Below are positions 1-8,331 of a stretch of 18,118 nt of DNA, in pieces (position 1 is the first letter of the stretch; every line of letters starts with the position of its first letter). The stretch is from JAGNNV01 sp039932395 (GTDB lineage Bacteria; Acidobacteriota; Vicinamibacteria; Fen-336; JAGNNV01). The position numbers were made by a program, and so were the translations under genes. The notes beneath the pieces are model-generated. The model worked only from the letters and a program-made list of their open reading frames with translations, searched no databases and was not told where the DNA came from. The stretch lies in contig JBDTQB010000059.1 in the NCBI GenBank assembly GCA_039932395.1, positions 1-18,118 of the forward strand. The letters run 5' to 3'.

Positions 1-2165
1 GCTCGAAATCGTTCGACACCATGGCGGCGTTCGACACCGGATCCGTGACGCTCACTGGTGACTCCAGCCCGGCGAGCTTGCGAGTGGCCACCGTCAGCGC
101 TTCCTGGTTCAAGGTGCTGGGAGCAGCGCCCGAGCAAGGCCGCGCCTTCCAGACGGAGGAGAACGATCCTGCCCGCAGCCACGTCGCCGTCCTTGGTCAT
201 GACCTCTGGCGCACCCATTTCGGCGGTGACCCAGCCATGCTCGGGAAAAAGATTCGCCTCGATGGTGAACTGTTTGAAGTCATCGGCATCGCGTCCGCGG
301 GCCCCGCCTTCCCCGAAGGAACAGACCTTTGGACGCCACTCCAGTACGACGACGTCTTCCGGACCAAGAATCGGGGCAGCTGGTATCTGCAGATCGTGGG
401 TCGTCTTGCCGCGCGGGTAGAGCAGGCCGCCGCGAATCAGGAAATCGCGACCATTGTGTCCGCTCTCGCCAAGGAATATCCGGAGTCCAACGAAGGAATA
501 GGCGGCGCGATCCGGCCGCTGCATGAATCGATCGTGGGGGAGACGCGCAAGGGTTTGATGCTGCTGCTGGGCGCTGTGGGTCTGGTTCTGCTGATTGCGT
601 GCGTGAATGTCGCGAATCTCGTCATGGGTCGTTTCGCCGCGCGTGAATCCGAGTTCGCGGTCCGTCAGGCGATGGGGGCGTCTTCAGTCAGGATGTTTCG
701 CCAGCTCATGACGGAGAGCGTCGTCCTCGCGACCATCGGAGGGGTCGCGGGCCTGATGCTGGCATCCGCCTCGCTCAAGAGCCTCCTGGCCTTCGGTCCT
801 TCGGATGTCCCGCGCCTCGACCAGGCGGCGATCGACGGACCGGTCATGCTCTTCGCCGCTCTCATCACGCTCTTCACCGCGGTCCTCTTCGGAGCCTTCC
901 CGGCGTTGCGCTCCTGGCGTCCCGCGGCACAGGCGTTGCGTGAAGGGGGACGCGGTCTCTCGGGCGCTCGTTCCGGCCGCGTTCGTAACGCGCTCGTCGT
1001 AGGTCAGATGGCGCTCGCCATGATGCTCCTCGCCGGCGCCGGCCTTCTGGCGCGGAGCTTCGTTCAGCTTCAAAGCGTGAACACCGGATTCGACACAAGC
1101 AACGCGCTGACCTTCAATCTTTCCCTGCCGGACACGGCTTATCCCGACGCCGCGCGGCGCGAGGCTTTTGTCAATGAGCTGCTTCCGCGGCTGGAGGCCA
1201 TTCCGGGCGCCGGCCCGGCGACCGCCACCATGGGTCTCCCATTGAATCGGACGCGCTTAGCCATCAGTTTCACCGTGAAGGATCGCGCGCCCCTCCTCCC
1301 GGGTCAACAGGCTTCCATGCAGATGCGGTCCGTGGCCGCGGGCTATTTCAAGACCATGGGCATTCCAATCGTCAAAGGGCGCCCGTTTGAAGCGACCGAC
1401 ACGGATCGGTCCCCTCAGGTCGTGGTGATCACCGATGCGGCGGCCAGGAAGTATTTCCCCAACGAAAACCCGATCGGGCATTGGATCACTCTGAGCTACA
1501 GCAGCGGCAAGGGGCGGCCCAAGGCAGGCGGTGAGATCGTGGGGATCGCAGCCGACGTGAAGGACAGGGGGCTGGAGTTTGAGGCCTGGCCCGAGATCTA
1601 TCTGCCGTATCCGCAGGTCCCCACGGGCTCGATGGACTTTCTGCTGCGGACTCAAGGCGACCCGATGAAGTTCGCCACCGCGGTGGAGCGGGTCGTTCAT
1701 GAGATCGATCGCGAATTGCCGCTCGCGCGGGTTCGCAGTCTCGACACGATCATTTCGGCTTCGATCTCCCAGCCGCGCTTCTACGCCACGCTTCTCGGAT
1801 TTTTCGCGGTCGTCGCGATGAGCCTGGCCGCACTCGGGATCTTCGGCGTGATCTCATACTCTGTCGCCCAGCGGACTCGCGAGATCGGGGTACGGCTGGC
1901 CCTCGGCGCGCATCCGGGTGCGGTTCGCCTGATGGTTCTGCGCCAGGCCATGGCGCTCGCTCTCGCCGGAGTGGCGGGCGGGGTCCTGGGTGCCCTGGCG
2001 CTTGGGAAAACGATATCGAGCTTTCTGTTCCAGCTCAGTCCGACCGATCCCGCGACGCTTGCCGGCGTGGCGGCAATGCTGACCGCGGTCGCCTTCATCG
2101 CGAGCTTCCTGCCCGCGCATCAGGCCACGCGCGTCGATCCACTCCTCACCTTGCGGAGTGAGTGA
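1..2165 (+). CDS. ABC transporter permease, MacB/FtsX type (ADOP-like), 5'-truncated by window edge
   Basis: This is the membrane subunit of a MacB-like ABC system, a family of mechanotransmission or efflux permeases in the cytoplasmic membrane. The frame is open to the window edge, from base 3, so the ATG at 21 is probably internal and the N-terminus with the first membrane helix is missing. Numbered from that ATG, I see a periplasmic MacB-type core (about 1-170), four hydrophobic segments (about 178-203, 235-258, 273-296, 322-345), a second periplasmic domain (about 346-585) and three C-terminal helices (about 587-617, 643-663, 679-700). FtsX-like cytoplasmic motifs recur after each half (EFAVRQAMGA near 211; REIGVRLALGA near 622). 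The duplicated layout without an ATPase in view fits the 'acidobacterial duplicated orphan permease' class. It converges on the next gene with a 13-bp gap. The family call is firm; the substrate is unknown. Confidence 0.9.
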   Translation, partial: SKSFDTMAAFDTGSVTLTGDSSPASLRVATVSASWFKVLGAAPEQGRAFQTEENDPARSHVAVLGHDLWRTHFGGDPAMLGKKIRLDGELFEVIGIASAGPAFPEGTDLWTPLQYDDVFRTKNRGSWYLQIVGRLAARVEQAAANQEIATIVSALAKEYPESNEGIGGAIRPLHESIVGETRKGLMLLLGAVGLVLLIACVNVANLVMGRFAARESEFAVRQAMGASSVRMFRQLMTESVVLATIGGVAGLMLASASLKSLLAFGPSDVPRLDQAAIDGPVMLFAALITLFTAVLFGAFPALRSWRPAAQALREGGRGLSGARSGRVRNALVVGQMALAMMLLAGAGLLARSFVQLQSVNTGFDTSNALTFNLSLPDTAYPDAARREAFVNELLPRLEAIPGAGPATATMGLPLNRTRLAISFTVKDRAPLLPGQQASMQMRSVAAGYFKTMGIPIVKGRPFEATDTDRSPQVVVITDAAARKYFPNENPIGHWITLSYSSGKGRPKAGGEIVGIAADVKDRGLEFEAWPEIYLPYPQVPTGSMDFLLRTQGDPMKFATAVERVVHEIDRELPLARVRSLDTIISASISQPRFYATLLGFFAVVAMSLAALGIFGVISYSVAQRTREIGVRLALGAHPGAVRLMVLRQAMALALAGVAGGVLGALALGKTISSFLFQLSPTDPATLAGVAAMLTAVAFIASFLPAHQATRVDPLLTLRSE

Positions 2166-2178
2166 CCCGACGCGTGAG

Positions 2179-3645
2179 CTAGTACTTCGGTACGGAGGGA
2201 TCGACGTCGTTCGACCAGGCGAGAATGCCGCCCTGGAGATTGATCAGCGATCCCTTGAAGCCTGACTCCTGCAACGCGGCGATGGCCTGAGAGCTGCGCA
2301 CGCCGCCCTTGCAGTGGACCACGGTGGTCCGAGACGGATCGATCTCGCCCGCACGGGCGACCACCTGTTTGAGCGGAATCAGCTTCGTGTTCGGCAGCCG
2401 GGCGATGTCGTACTCGAAGGGCTCGCGGACGTCGATGATCTGCACGTCGTCGCCGCGCTTGATCATGGCGTCGAGTTCCTTCGTCGTGATCTGCGCTTTC
2501 GCCGGCGCGTTCGTCGCGGCAGGCTTCGGCTTCATGCCGCAGAACTCCTCATAGTCGATGAGTTCCTTGATGGTCGGGTTGTCGCCGCACATCGGGCACG
2601 AAGGGTTCTTGCGGAGCTTGAGTTCGCGGAACTTCATCGTCCACGCATCGAAGAGGAGCAGTCGATTCAGCAGTGTGCCTTCGGCGCCCAGAATGAGCTT
2701 GAGCGTTTCATTCGCCTGAATCGACCCGACAATGCCCGGGAGAACGCCGAGCACGCCGCCTTCGGCGCACGACGGGACCAGGCCGGGAGGAGGAGGCTCG
2801 GGATAGAGGCAGCGATAGCAGGCACCCTTCGCGGCCCAGAACACACTCGACTGGCCTTCGAATCGGAAGATGGACCCGTAGACATTCGGCTTGCCGAGGA
2901 GCGCGCAGGCGTCGTTGACGAGGTAGCGGGTGGGGAAGTTGTCGGTGCCGTCGACCACGATGTCGTAGTCCTTGATGATGTCGAGCGCGTTCTTCGACGT
3001 GAGATGAGTGTCGAAGACGTCGATCGTGATGTGCTGATTCATATCGCGCAGACGATCGCGCGCGGAGTCGGTCTTCTTCCGGCCGACGTCCTTGGCGCCA
3101 TGGAGAATCTGTCGCTGAAGATTCGATTCGTCAACGACATCGAAATCGACTAGGCCGATGGTCCCCACGCCAGCTGCGGCCAGATAGAGGCCGAGAGGCG
3201 AACCCAGCCCGCCCGTACCGATCATCAGCACCCGCGCGGCCTTGAGCTTGCGCTGACCTTCCATGCCGACTTCATTAAGGATGAGATGGCGGCTGTAGCG
3301 GGCGATCTCGGCGTTGGTGAGGGTGGGGAGTTCGGTTTCCACCGCCGCTTCCGCCACTGCCGCGGCTCCGGAACCACCGGCGATCGCGGGGACGATCATC
3401 ACAGTGTCGCCGTCCTTGACCTTTGTGTCCGGGCCGTCAAGATGGCGGATGTCTTCATCGCCGACGTAGATGTTGATGAAGTTGCGCAGCGTGTTTCGCT
3501 CGTTGAAGAGATGCTGACGCAGCTCAGGGAATGTTGTGGTGAGCGCGTCGAGTGCCGCACCCGCGGTAGCCGCGGTGACGCTGAGTTCCGACTTGTTGTT
3601 CGCGAACTGGCGGAGCGGAGTAGGGATAACAACGGTGACAGCCAT
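2179..3645 (-). CDS. Fused MoaD/CysO-like sulfur carrier - MoeB/ThiF E1-like adenylyltransferase - rhodanese
   Basis: A 488-aa sulfur-transfer protein with three domains. Residues 1-91 are a beta-grasp ubiquitin-like carrier ending in PAIAGG, with the diglycine at 90-91. An Ala-rich linker (92-108) follows. Residues about 110-370 are the E1-like domain: nucleotide loop GTGGLGSP (143-150), NLQRQ (175-179), DGTDN (232-236), zinc pairs CYRC (276/279) and CPMC (350/353), and a loop Cys (C293) like that of MoeB/ThiF. Residues about 385-488 are a rhodanese with active-site loop CKGGVR (C445). By family knowledge, the E1 adenylates the carrier's C-terminal glycine and the rhodanese persulfide supplies sulfur to make a thiocarboxylate. 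A free carrier needs an exposed GG, but here it is internal; the upstream JAMM gene is a candidate to release it. The Shine-Dalgarno AAGGA lies in the end of the JAMM gene, 3 bp upstream. It may instead serve molybdopterin or thiamine synthesis, but the neighbours favour Cys/homocysteine. Confidence 0.93.
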   Translation of the reverse strand: MAVTVVIPTPLRQFANNKSELSVTAATAGAALDALTTTFPELRQHLFNERNTLRNFINIYVGDEDIRHLDGPDTKVKDGDTVMIVPAIAGGSGAAAVAEAAVETELPTLTNAEIARYSRHLILNEVGMEGQRKLKAARVLMIGTGGLGSPLGLYLAAAGVGTIGLVDFDVVDESNLQRQILHGAKDVGRKKTDSARDRLRDMNQHITIDVFDTHLTSKNALDIIKDYDIVVDGTDNFPTRYLVNDACALLGKPNVYGSIFRFEGQSSVFWAAKGACYRCLYPEPPPPGLVPSCAEGGVLGVLPGIVGSIQANETLKLILGAEGTLLNRLLLFDAWTMKFRELKLRKNPSCPMCGDNPTIKELIDYEEFCGMKPKPAATNAPAKAQITTKELDAMIKRGDDVQIIDVREPFEYDIARLPNTKLIPLKQVVARAGEIDPSRTTVVHCKGGVRSSQAIAALQESGFKGSLINLQGGILAWSNDVDPSVPKY

Positions 3646-3648
3646 GGG

Positions 3649-4083
3649 TCAATCTTCCTTTGCGATGTCGATGTCTTCGGAATTGAACCGCGACCGATCG
3701 GGTTCGAGTTCCCACGAAAAGATGTCGGTGGCCTTCCGCTCCGGCACCGAAACGATGATGTACGACCAGGTCGGCCACGCGTGATCGAGGTCGAACTGAG
3801 ACGGCTTGGCCGGCCAGTCGGGATGCGAGTGATAGTTGCCGATCACATCGAGCGCCTTGGAGCGCGCGTACTTCTCGCCGCGCATCAGGTCCTGAGGCGT
3901 GATGAGCGAACGATCGTGCTGCGCGCCTTCGGCGATGGCGTTCGCGATCTCGTACGTTTCGACCACGACCTTTCGGCCATCATCGCCGGTGCGCCCAATC
4001 AGCAGGCCGCAGCATTCGTTCGGGTACGCAGCTTCGCCATACGCTTTGATGGCGGCGAGGTGACTGGCTTTAACGGAAATCAT
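3649..4083 (-). CDS. JAMM/MPN+ zinc metalloprotease (Mec/HcyD/QbsD-like)
   Basis: A 144-aa stand-alone JAMM-domain peptidase with the full zinc motif: Glu23 (YPNECCG), His85-Ser-His87, then seven residues, Ser95 and Asp98 (HSHPDWPAKPSQFD). All catalytic positions are present, so it should be active. Bacterial relatives trim or release sulfur-carrier proteins: Mec+ removes cysteine from CysO-Cys in mycobacteria, QbsD trims the thioquinolobactin carrier, and HcyD removes the terminal Ala of HcyS in Wolinella. It sits 9 bp downstream of the PLP-enzyme gene and 3 bp upstream of the carrier-E1-rhodanese fusion, so co-translation is likely. Its AGGG ribosome site overlaps the stop codon of the preceding gene. 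Two roles are possible here: hydrolysing an amino acid from the carrier, or cutting the fused carrier after its internal GG. No signal peptide is visible, so it is predicted cytoplasmic. Confidence 0.93.
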   Translation of the reverse strand: MISVKASHLAAIKAYGEAAYPNECCGLLIGRTGDDGRKVVVETYEIANAIAEGAQHDRSLITPQDLMRGEKYARSKALDVIGNYHSHPDWPAKPSQFDLDHAWPTWSYIIVSVPERKATDIFSWELEPDRSRFNSEDIDIAKED

Positions 4084-4092
4084 GCGTAATCC

Positions 4093-5307
4093 CTAGACGA
4101 CGCTCTTGGCGAGCGCCTGGTCGATGTCGGCGCGGATGTCGGCCACGTCTTCAATCCCGACCGACATGCGCACGAGTCCGTCGTTGATGCCGAGTCGCGC
4201 ACGCTGAGCGGGCGAGACTTCCCGATGTGACGAACTGGCCGAGTGCGATACGCCGGTGAAGACGTCGCCGAGGCTGGTGAGGCGAACACACAGCTCCAGA
4301 GCGTTCATGAAGCGGAACGCCGCCGCCTTGGTGTTGTCCTTGAGGTCCAGGGAAACGAGCGCGCCCGCGTGGGGCGCCCGAAGAACCCGTTCCAGCAAGC
4401 CAGTTGTGGCCGCGGAAGAGAGGCTCGGATAGTGCACGCGGGCGAGCCGCGGATCATCCTTGAAATGTTCGGCCAGAGCACGAGCGTTGTCGCACTGACG
4501 CTCCATACGCAGACCAAGCGTCTTGATGCCGCGCAGGATCTGATGCGCCTCCCAGACACTCGCGATGCCGCCGACCAGTTTCATCACGCTGACCAGCGCG
4601 AGACGATCCGTCTCCTGCCTGGCCACCGTCACCCCGCCAAGCGCGTCCGCGTGCCCGCCGAGATACTTGGTGGCGCTGTGGACGACGAAGTCGGCGCCGA
4701 GGGTCAGCGGCTGGCAAAGGAAGGGAGAGGCGAAGGTGTTGTCGACGATGAGACGCGCGCCCACGGAATGCGCGATCTCCGCGACGGCCGCGATGTCGCA
4801 CACCTTGAGAAGAGGATTGGAGATCGTCTCAGCCAGAAGCGCCGTGGGCTTCGTCGCTTCTACCTTCGCGCGCAACGCGTCGAGGTCGTTGAAGTCCACC
4901 GTCGCGGTCTTCACGCCGGCCACTCCGAACACCTTGTAGAGAAGGTCGAAGCTCGCACCATACAGATCCTGGGAAGCAAGCACCGTGGAACCGGGCCCAA
5001 GCTCGCAGGCGAAGAGCGCTGCGTGCAACGCCGCCATCCCGGAGGAATAGGCGCACGCGACCGTTCCCGCTTCGAGGCTGATCAGAGCGTCCTGGAGTGC
5101 AGCGATGGTGGGATTTCCGTAGCGCGTGTAGACGTAGTCGCCCGCTTCACCACTGAAGACCTTGTCGACGTCTTCCATGGAGTCGTAGGTGAAGGCCGAG
5201 CTCGCGTAGATGGGCGTTGCCACCGGCCGGCCCATCGGCGGCTGTTTGCGCTCACCCGCGTGAACGAGCTGGGTTGCGAAGCGCTTTGAAGGAGTTGTCT
5301 TTGTCAT
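4093..5307 (-). CDS. Cys/Met-metabolism PLP-dependent enzyme (cystathionine gamma-synthase / homoserine-ester sulfhydrylase family)
   Basis: A 404-aa fold-type I PLP enzyme. Visible family landmarks are YTRYGNPT (phosphate-binding Tyr60 and Arg62), SSGMAA (88-93), Tyr116 stacking on the cofactor, VDNTF with Asp189, and the Schiff-base lysine Lys214 in HSATKYLGGHAD. Length and motifs fit cystathionine gamma-synthase, gamma-lyase or O-succinyl/O-acetylhomoserine sulfhydrylase; sequence by eye does not separate them. It lies between a hybrid kinase (4-bp ATGA overlap upstream) and the JAMM and carrier-E1 genes. In characterised systems the PLP partner of such carriers accepts sulfur from the protein thiocarboxylate (MetY in Wolinella, CysM in mycobacteria), so a thiocarboxylate-using homocysteine or cysteine synthase is plausible. 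GAGGA lies about 6 nt before the ATG. A second, distinct member of the same family (metY) lies about 4 kb away on the other strand. Confidence 0.92.
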   Translation of the reverse strand: MTKTTPSKRFATQLVHAGERKQPPMGRPVATPIYASSAFTYDSMEDVDKVFSGEAGDYVYTRYGNPTIAALQDALISLEAGTVACAYSSGMAALHAALFACELGPGSTVLASQDLYGASFDLLYKVFGVAGVKTATVDFNDLDALRAKVEATKPTALLAETISNPLLKVCDIAAVAEIAHSVGARLIVDNTFASPFLCQPLTLGADFVVHSATKYLGGHADALGGVTVARQETDRLALVSVMKLVGGIASVWEAHQILRGIKTLGLRMERQCDNARALAEHFKDDPRLARVHYPSLSSAATTGLLERVLRAPHAGALVSLDLKDNTKAAAFRFMNALELCVRLTSLGDVFTGVSHSASSSHREVSPAQRARLGINDGLVRMSVGIEDVADIRADIDQALAKSVV

Positions 5308-8300
5308 TTGGAGTCCTCGGCGCGCGCCGCTATGGCTTTCATCAGGAGTGGCGCAGCCGCTTCCATCAATGCCAGCTCGGCCACCGGCACGTCGCGGGGA
5401 ACGAGATCGAAGTGGCAGAGCGTCCCAAAAGGCGTTCCGTCCTCGCGGCGCAGAAGAACGCCGCAGTAGGAACGGACCGACTCGCGGGCGGGATGGGCGC
5501 GCAAACGTTCGTCTTGAAGTGTGTCTTCAGAGGTGAAGGGTCGCTCGAACGTGCCCACGATGGAGCAGTACGTGGCCTCCATCGGTGGATTCTCGCCCTG
5601 GGCCACCGCGCGGTCTTTGGCATCGAGCAGGGCGAGATTGTGCAGGGTTGGCGGATCGAAGCGATAGACCCCGGTGAAGCGATGGGCGGTACGGTTGTTG
5701 AGGAAACGGAGCGCTTCCTGCACACCGTTTGCCCCCAGCTCCTTTTCGAACTTGGCGAGTGTCTGCGCCCGCGCCATGATCCCCGAGGAGGTCTGATGAA
5801 TCTGCGACTCAACCGTCATGGCCAGGCTGGCGACAACCTTGACCAGTTCATCCGGGTCGACCGGTTTGGAAAGATAGGTCTGGAAGCCTGCCTCGAGCGC
5901 GCGCCTCCGATCCTCTTCGCGAGAGTAGGCGGTGAGAGCAACCGCCTGCACCGCGGCCCGATCGGTTCCCAGTTTTCGGACCCGCCGGATCAGTTCATAC
6001 CCGTCCGTATCCGGCATTCCGACGTCGCTGACCATGACGGTGAATGAACGTTGCACCATCAGGTCGAGCGCCTCGGCTGCGCTCGCCGCGGTTGTCACAT
6101 CGGCACCCTTGCCTCGAAGGGCGGTCGCCACAAGATCGCGCGCGTCCGCTTCGTCATCCACCACGAGGACGGTGACGCCACTCAGACCGGTGGGACGCGG
6201 CACGAAGGTGCGCGTGCTTTCATGGTCAGGTGAGACGGCGGCGGGGGTAGCCGCGTACACCGCCTGCACGGGTAGGGTCACCGTGAAGGTGGCGCCCTGA
6301 CCGGCACCGCCGCTCTCGGCGCGCACCGTGCCGCCATGGGCTTCGACAAGATGGCGGACAAGTGCCAGACCAAGTCCCAAACCGCCGTAACGCCGCGTCG
6401 TACTCTCCTCCGCCTGACGGAAGCGCTCGAAAACGTGAGGCAGGAATTCGGCCTCAATGCCCTGGCCGTTGTCGCTGACCCTCAGTTCTATGTCCGTTCC
6501 CGCGCGCTTGAGCGCCACCGTGACGGCGCCGTCTTTCGGCGTGAACTTGACCGCGTTGTTGACCAGGTTCCAGATGACCTGCTGCAGGCGCTCGGGGTCG
6601 CCGATAACCCTGGCCGCTTCCGCGTCGACCTCCACCGCGAGGGCGATGCGCTTCGCGTCGACCGAAGCCTGCACCGAATCGAGCGCCGCTTTCAGCACGA
6701 CCGTCATATCGAGGGGTCTGGTCTCCAGGTGGAGCTTGCCCGTGATGATGCGCGATCCGTCGAGGATGTCTTCGATCAGCCGGACCTGCGCGCGGCCGTT
6801 GCGCTCGATGACATCAATGGCCTGGATGACCGCCGCTGGATTGAGCTGACCGGTCTGCAGCAGGCGCGCCCAGCCCATGATCGCGTTGAGCGGGGTGCGC
6901 AGCTCGTGCGATGCGGTGGCGAGGAAGTCGTCCTTCGCTCGACTCGCAAGTTCGGCGGCGGCGCGCGCGCGCCTCTCGTTCTCCAGCAGAGTCGCGCGTT
7001 CCAAAGCGTCGCGCCGCGACGCGTCGATGTCGGTGTTCGTACCGAACCAGCGCACGATGTCGCCATCCTTGCCATGAATGGGAGCCGCGCGGGTTAGAAA
7101 CCAGCGGAGGATTCCGTCTTTACCTCGCAGCGCGAACTCCATCTCGAATGGCTTGCCGGTTGCGAGGGACGCGCTCCACTGCTCCACCACTTCACCCACG
7201 CGTGCCGGATCATGGACCGATGTCCAGCCCCAGCCTGTCATCGATTCCGCCGTTGTGCCGGTGTAGTCGTACCAGCGCCGGTTGTACCAGTCGATGTGGC
7301 CATCCGCGCGGGTGGTCCAGGCGAGTTGGGGAATGCTTTCGGCGAGCTGGTGAAACTGCGCCTCGCTTTCGCGCAGACGCAAGGCCAGGCTCTCCGACTC
7401 ACGCTTCGCGGCGACTTCCGTGGTGACGTCGAGCGCGAGGACGATCGCCGCATCCACGGGAGACGCCGCCTCGCGAAGCGGGCTGTAGACAAAGGTATAG
7501 AAGGTGTTCTCGGGTACGCCCGTTCCGCCGCGATCGAGCAGCACCGGAACTTCAACGCCGACGTAAGGCTCGCCCGATTCGATGACTCGGTGGAGGATGG
7601 TATCGAGTCCCCGGTCCTTCAACTCAGGCAAGGCCTCGAGCATCGGTTTGCCTACGACGTCTCGCCCGCCCACGATTCTGCGGTAGTGATCGTTCGCGAA
7701 CTCGAATGTGAGAGAGGCCCCGCGCAGAATGCAGATTCCCGCGGGCGCTTGAGCGAAGAACTGTTGCAGCCGCGCCCGGTCCCGATCCTGCTCGGCGCGC
7801 AGCTCGTTTTCGCGCTCCGTAGCAATGACCCGCGGAGTGGTTTCGGTGCATATGACCAGAGTCCCGCCGACGTCGCCTTGATCGTCAAAAACGGGCGAGT
7901 AGCCGTACGTCCAGTACACATCCTCGATCGCGCCGTTGCGAAAGATCGGCACCAGCGCGTCCTCGTGCCAGCTCGGAATGCCGCGCTCCATCACGTCCGC
8001 GATCTGCGGTCCGATGATCGGCCAGATCTCCGGCCAGCATTCCTTGCCGGGCTGCCCCATTGCCCTGGGATGCTTGCCCCGGCCGAAGCTCGGAGCGTAG
8101 GCGTCGTTGTAGAACTGGATCAGCTCAGGGCTCCACCACAAGAACATCGGGTGACGCGAGTGCAGCATCGTCGAAACCGTGGTTTTGAGGCTCTGCGGCC
8201 AGTCGGCCATCGGACCGAGCGGAGTGGTTGCCCAGTCGATCGCCCGAATCAAGGCAGCGGCTTCACCGCCACCCTGAAGCATCCATTCGGTCGACGCAGA

Positions 8301-8324
8301 GGTCGACCGATCCGTCGTTGTCAT
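5304..8324 (-). CDS. Hybrid sensor histidine kinase: PAS repeats - HisKA - HATPase_c - REC - GAF
   Basis: A 1006-aa cytoplasmic sensor kinase with no membrane segment. Domains in order: an N-terminal PAS-like region (about 15-165), a second PAS (about 185-305), a third PAS with PAC (about 320-437), a short helical linker, and HisKA with phospho-accepting His473 in ASHELRTPLNAIMGW. The ATPase follows with N-box NLVNNAVKF (586-594), DNGQGI (618-623) and GGLGLGLALV (647-656). The receiver domain has the acidic pair Asp723/Asp724, phospho-acceptor Asp767 (VSDVGMPDTDGYE) and Lys820. The C-terminus (about 855-1000) resembles a GAF domain with YC motifs near 919 and 953. All catalytic residues are present. 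A GAF after the receiver is an uncommon end, and no DNA-binding output or partner regulator is in the window. Its stop overlaps the start of the PLP-enzyme gene (ATGA), linking it to the sulfur genes. GAGG lies 8 nt before the start. The signal is unknown. Confidence 0.93.
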   Translation of the reverse strand: MTTTDRSTSASTEWMLQGGGEAAALIRAIDWATTPLGPMADWPQSLKTTVSTMLHSRHPMFLWWSPELIQFYNDAYAPSFGRGKHPRAMGQPGKECWPEIWPIIGPQIADVMERGIPSWHEDALVPIFRNGAIEDVYWTYGYSPVFDDQGDVGGTLVICTETTPRVIATERENELRAEQDRDRARLQQFFAQAPAGICILRGASLTFEFANDHYRRIVGGRDVVGKPMLEALPELKDRGLDTILHRVIESGEPYVGVEVPVLLDRGGTGVPENTFYTFVYSPLREAASPVDAAIVLALDVTTEVAAKRESESLALRLRESEAQFHQLAESIPQLAWTTRADGHIDWYNRRWYDYTGTTAESMTGWGWTSVHDPARVGEVVEQWSASLATGKPFEMEFALRGKDGILRWFLTRAAPIHGKDGDIVRWFGTNTDIDASRRDALERATLLENERRARAAAELASRAKDDFLATASHELRTPLNAIMGWARLLQTGQLNPAAVIQAIDVIERNGRAQVRLIEDILDGSRIITGKLHLETRPLDMTVVLKAALDSVQASVDAKRIALAVEVDAEAARVIGDPERLQQVIWNLVNNAVKFTPKDGAVTVALKRAGTDIELRVSDNGQGIEAEFLPHVFERFRQAEESTTRRYGGLGLGLALVRHLVEAHGGTVRAESGGAGQGATFTVTLPVQAVYAATPAAVSPDHESTRTFVPRPTGLSGVTVLVVDDEADARDLVATALRGKGADVTTAASAAEALDLMVQRSFTVMVSDVGMPDTDGYELIRRVRKLGTDRAAVQAVALTAYSREEDRRRALEAGFQTYLSKPVDPDELVKVVASLAMTVESQIHQTSSGIMARAQTLAKFEKELGANGVQEALRFLNNRTAHRFTGVYRFDPPTLHNLALLDAKDRAVAQGENPPMEATYCSIVGTFERPFTSEDTLQDERLRAHPARESVRSYCGVLLRREDGTPFGTLCHFDLVPRDVPVAELALMEAAAPLLMKAIAARAEDSK

Positions 8325-8331
8325 CTTCGCA

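Noticed and set aside
2314..3153. + strand ORF (279 codons) opposite the carrier-E1-rhodanese fusion
   Set aside because: Antisense shadow; composition is typical of a complementary GC-rich frame and no ribosome site or domain is visible.
4243..5289. Long + strand ORF (348 codons) opposite the PLP-enzyme gene
   Set aside because: It is antisense to a clearly conserved PLP enzyme, its protein is Arg/Glu-rich and low-complexity, and it matches no family I know. High GC creates such shadows.
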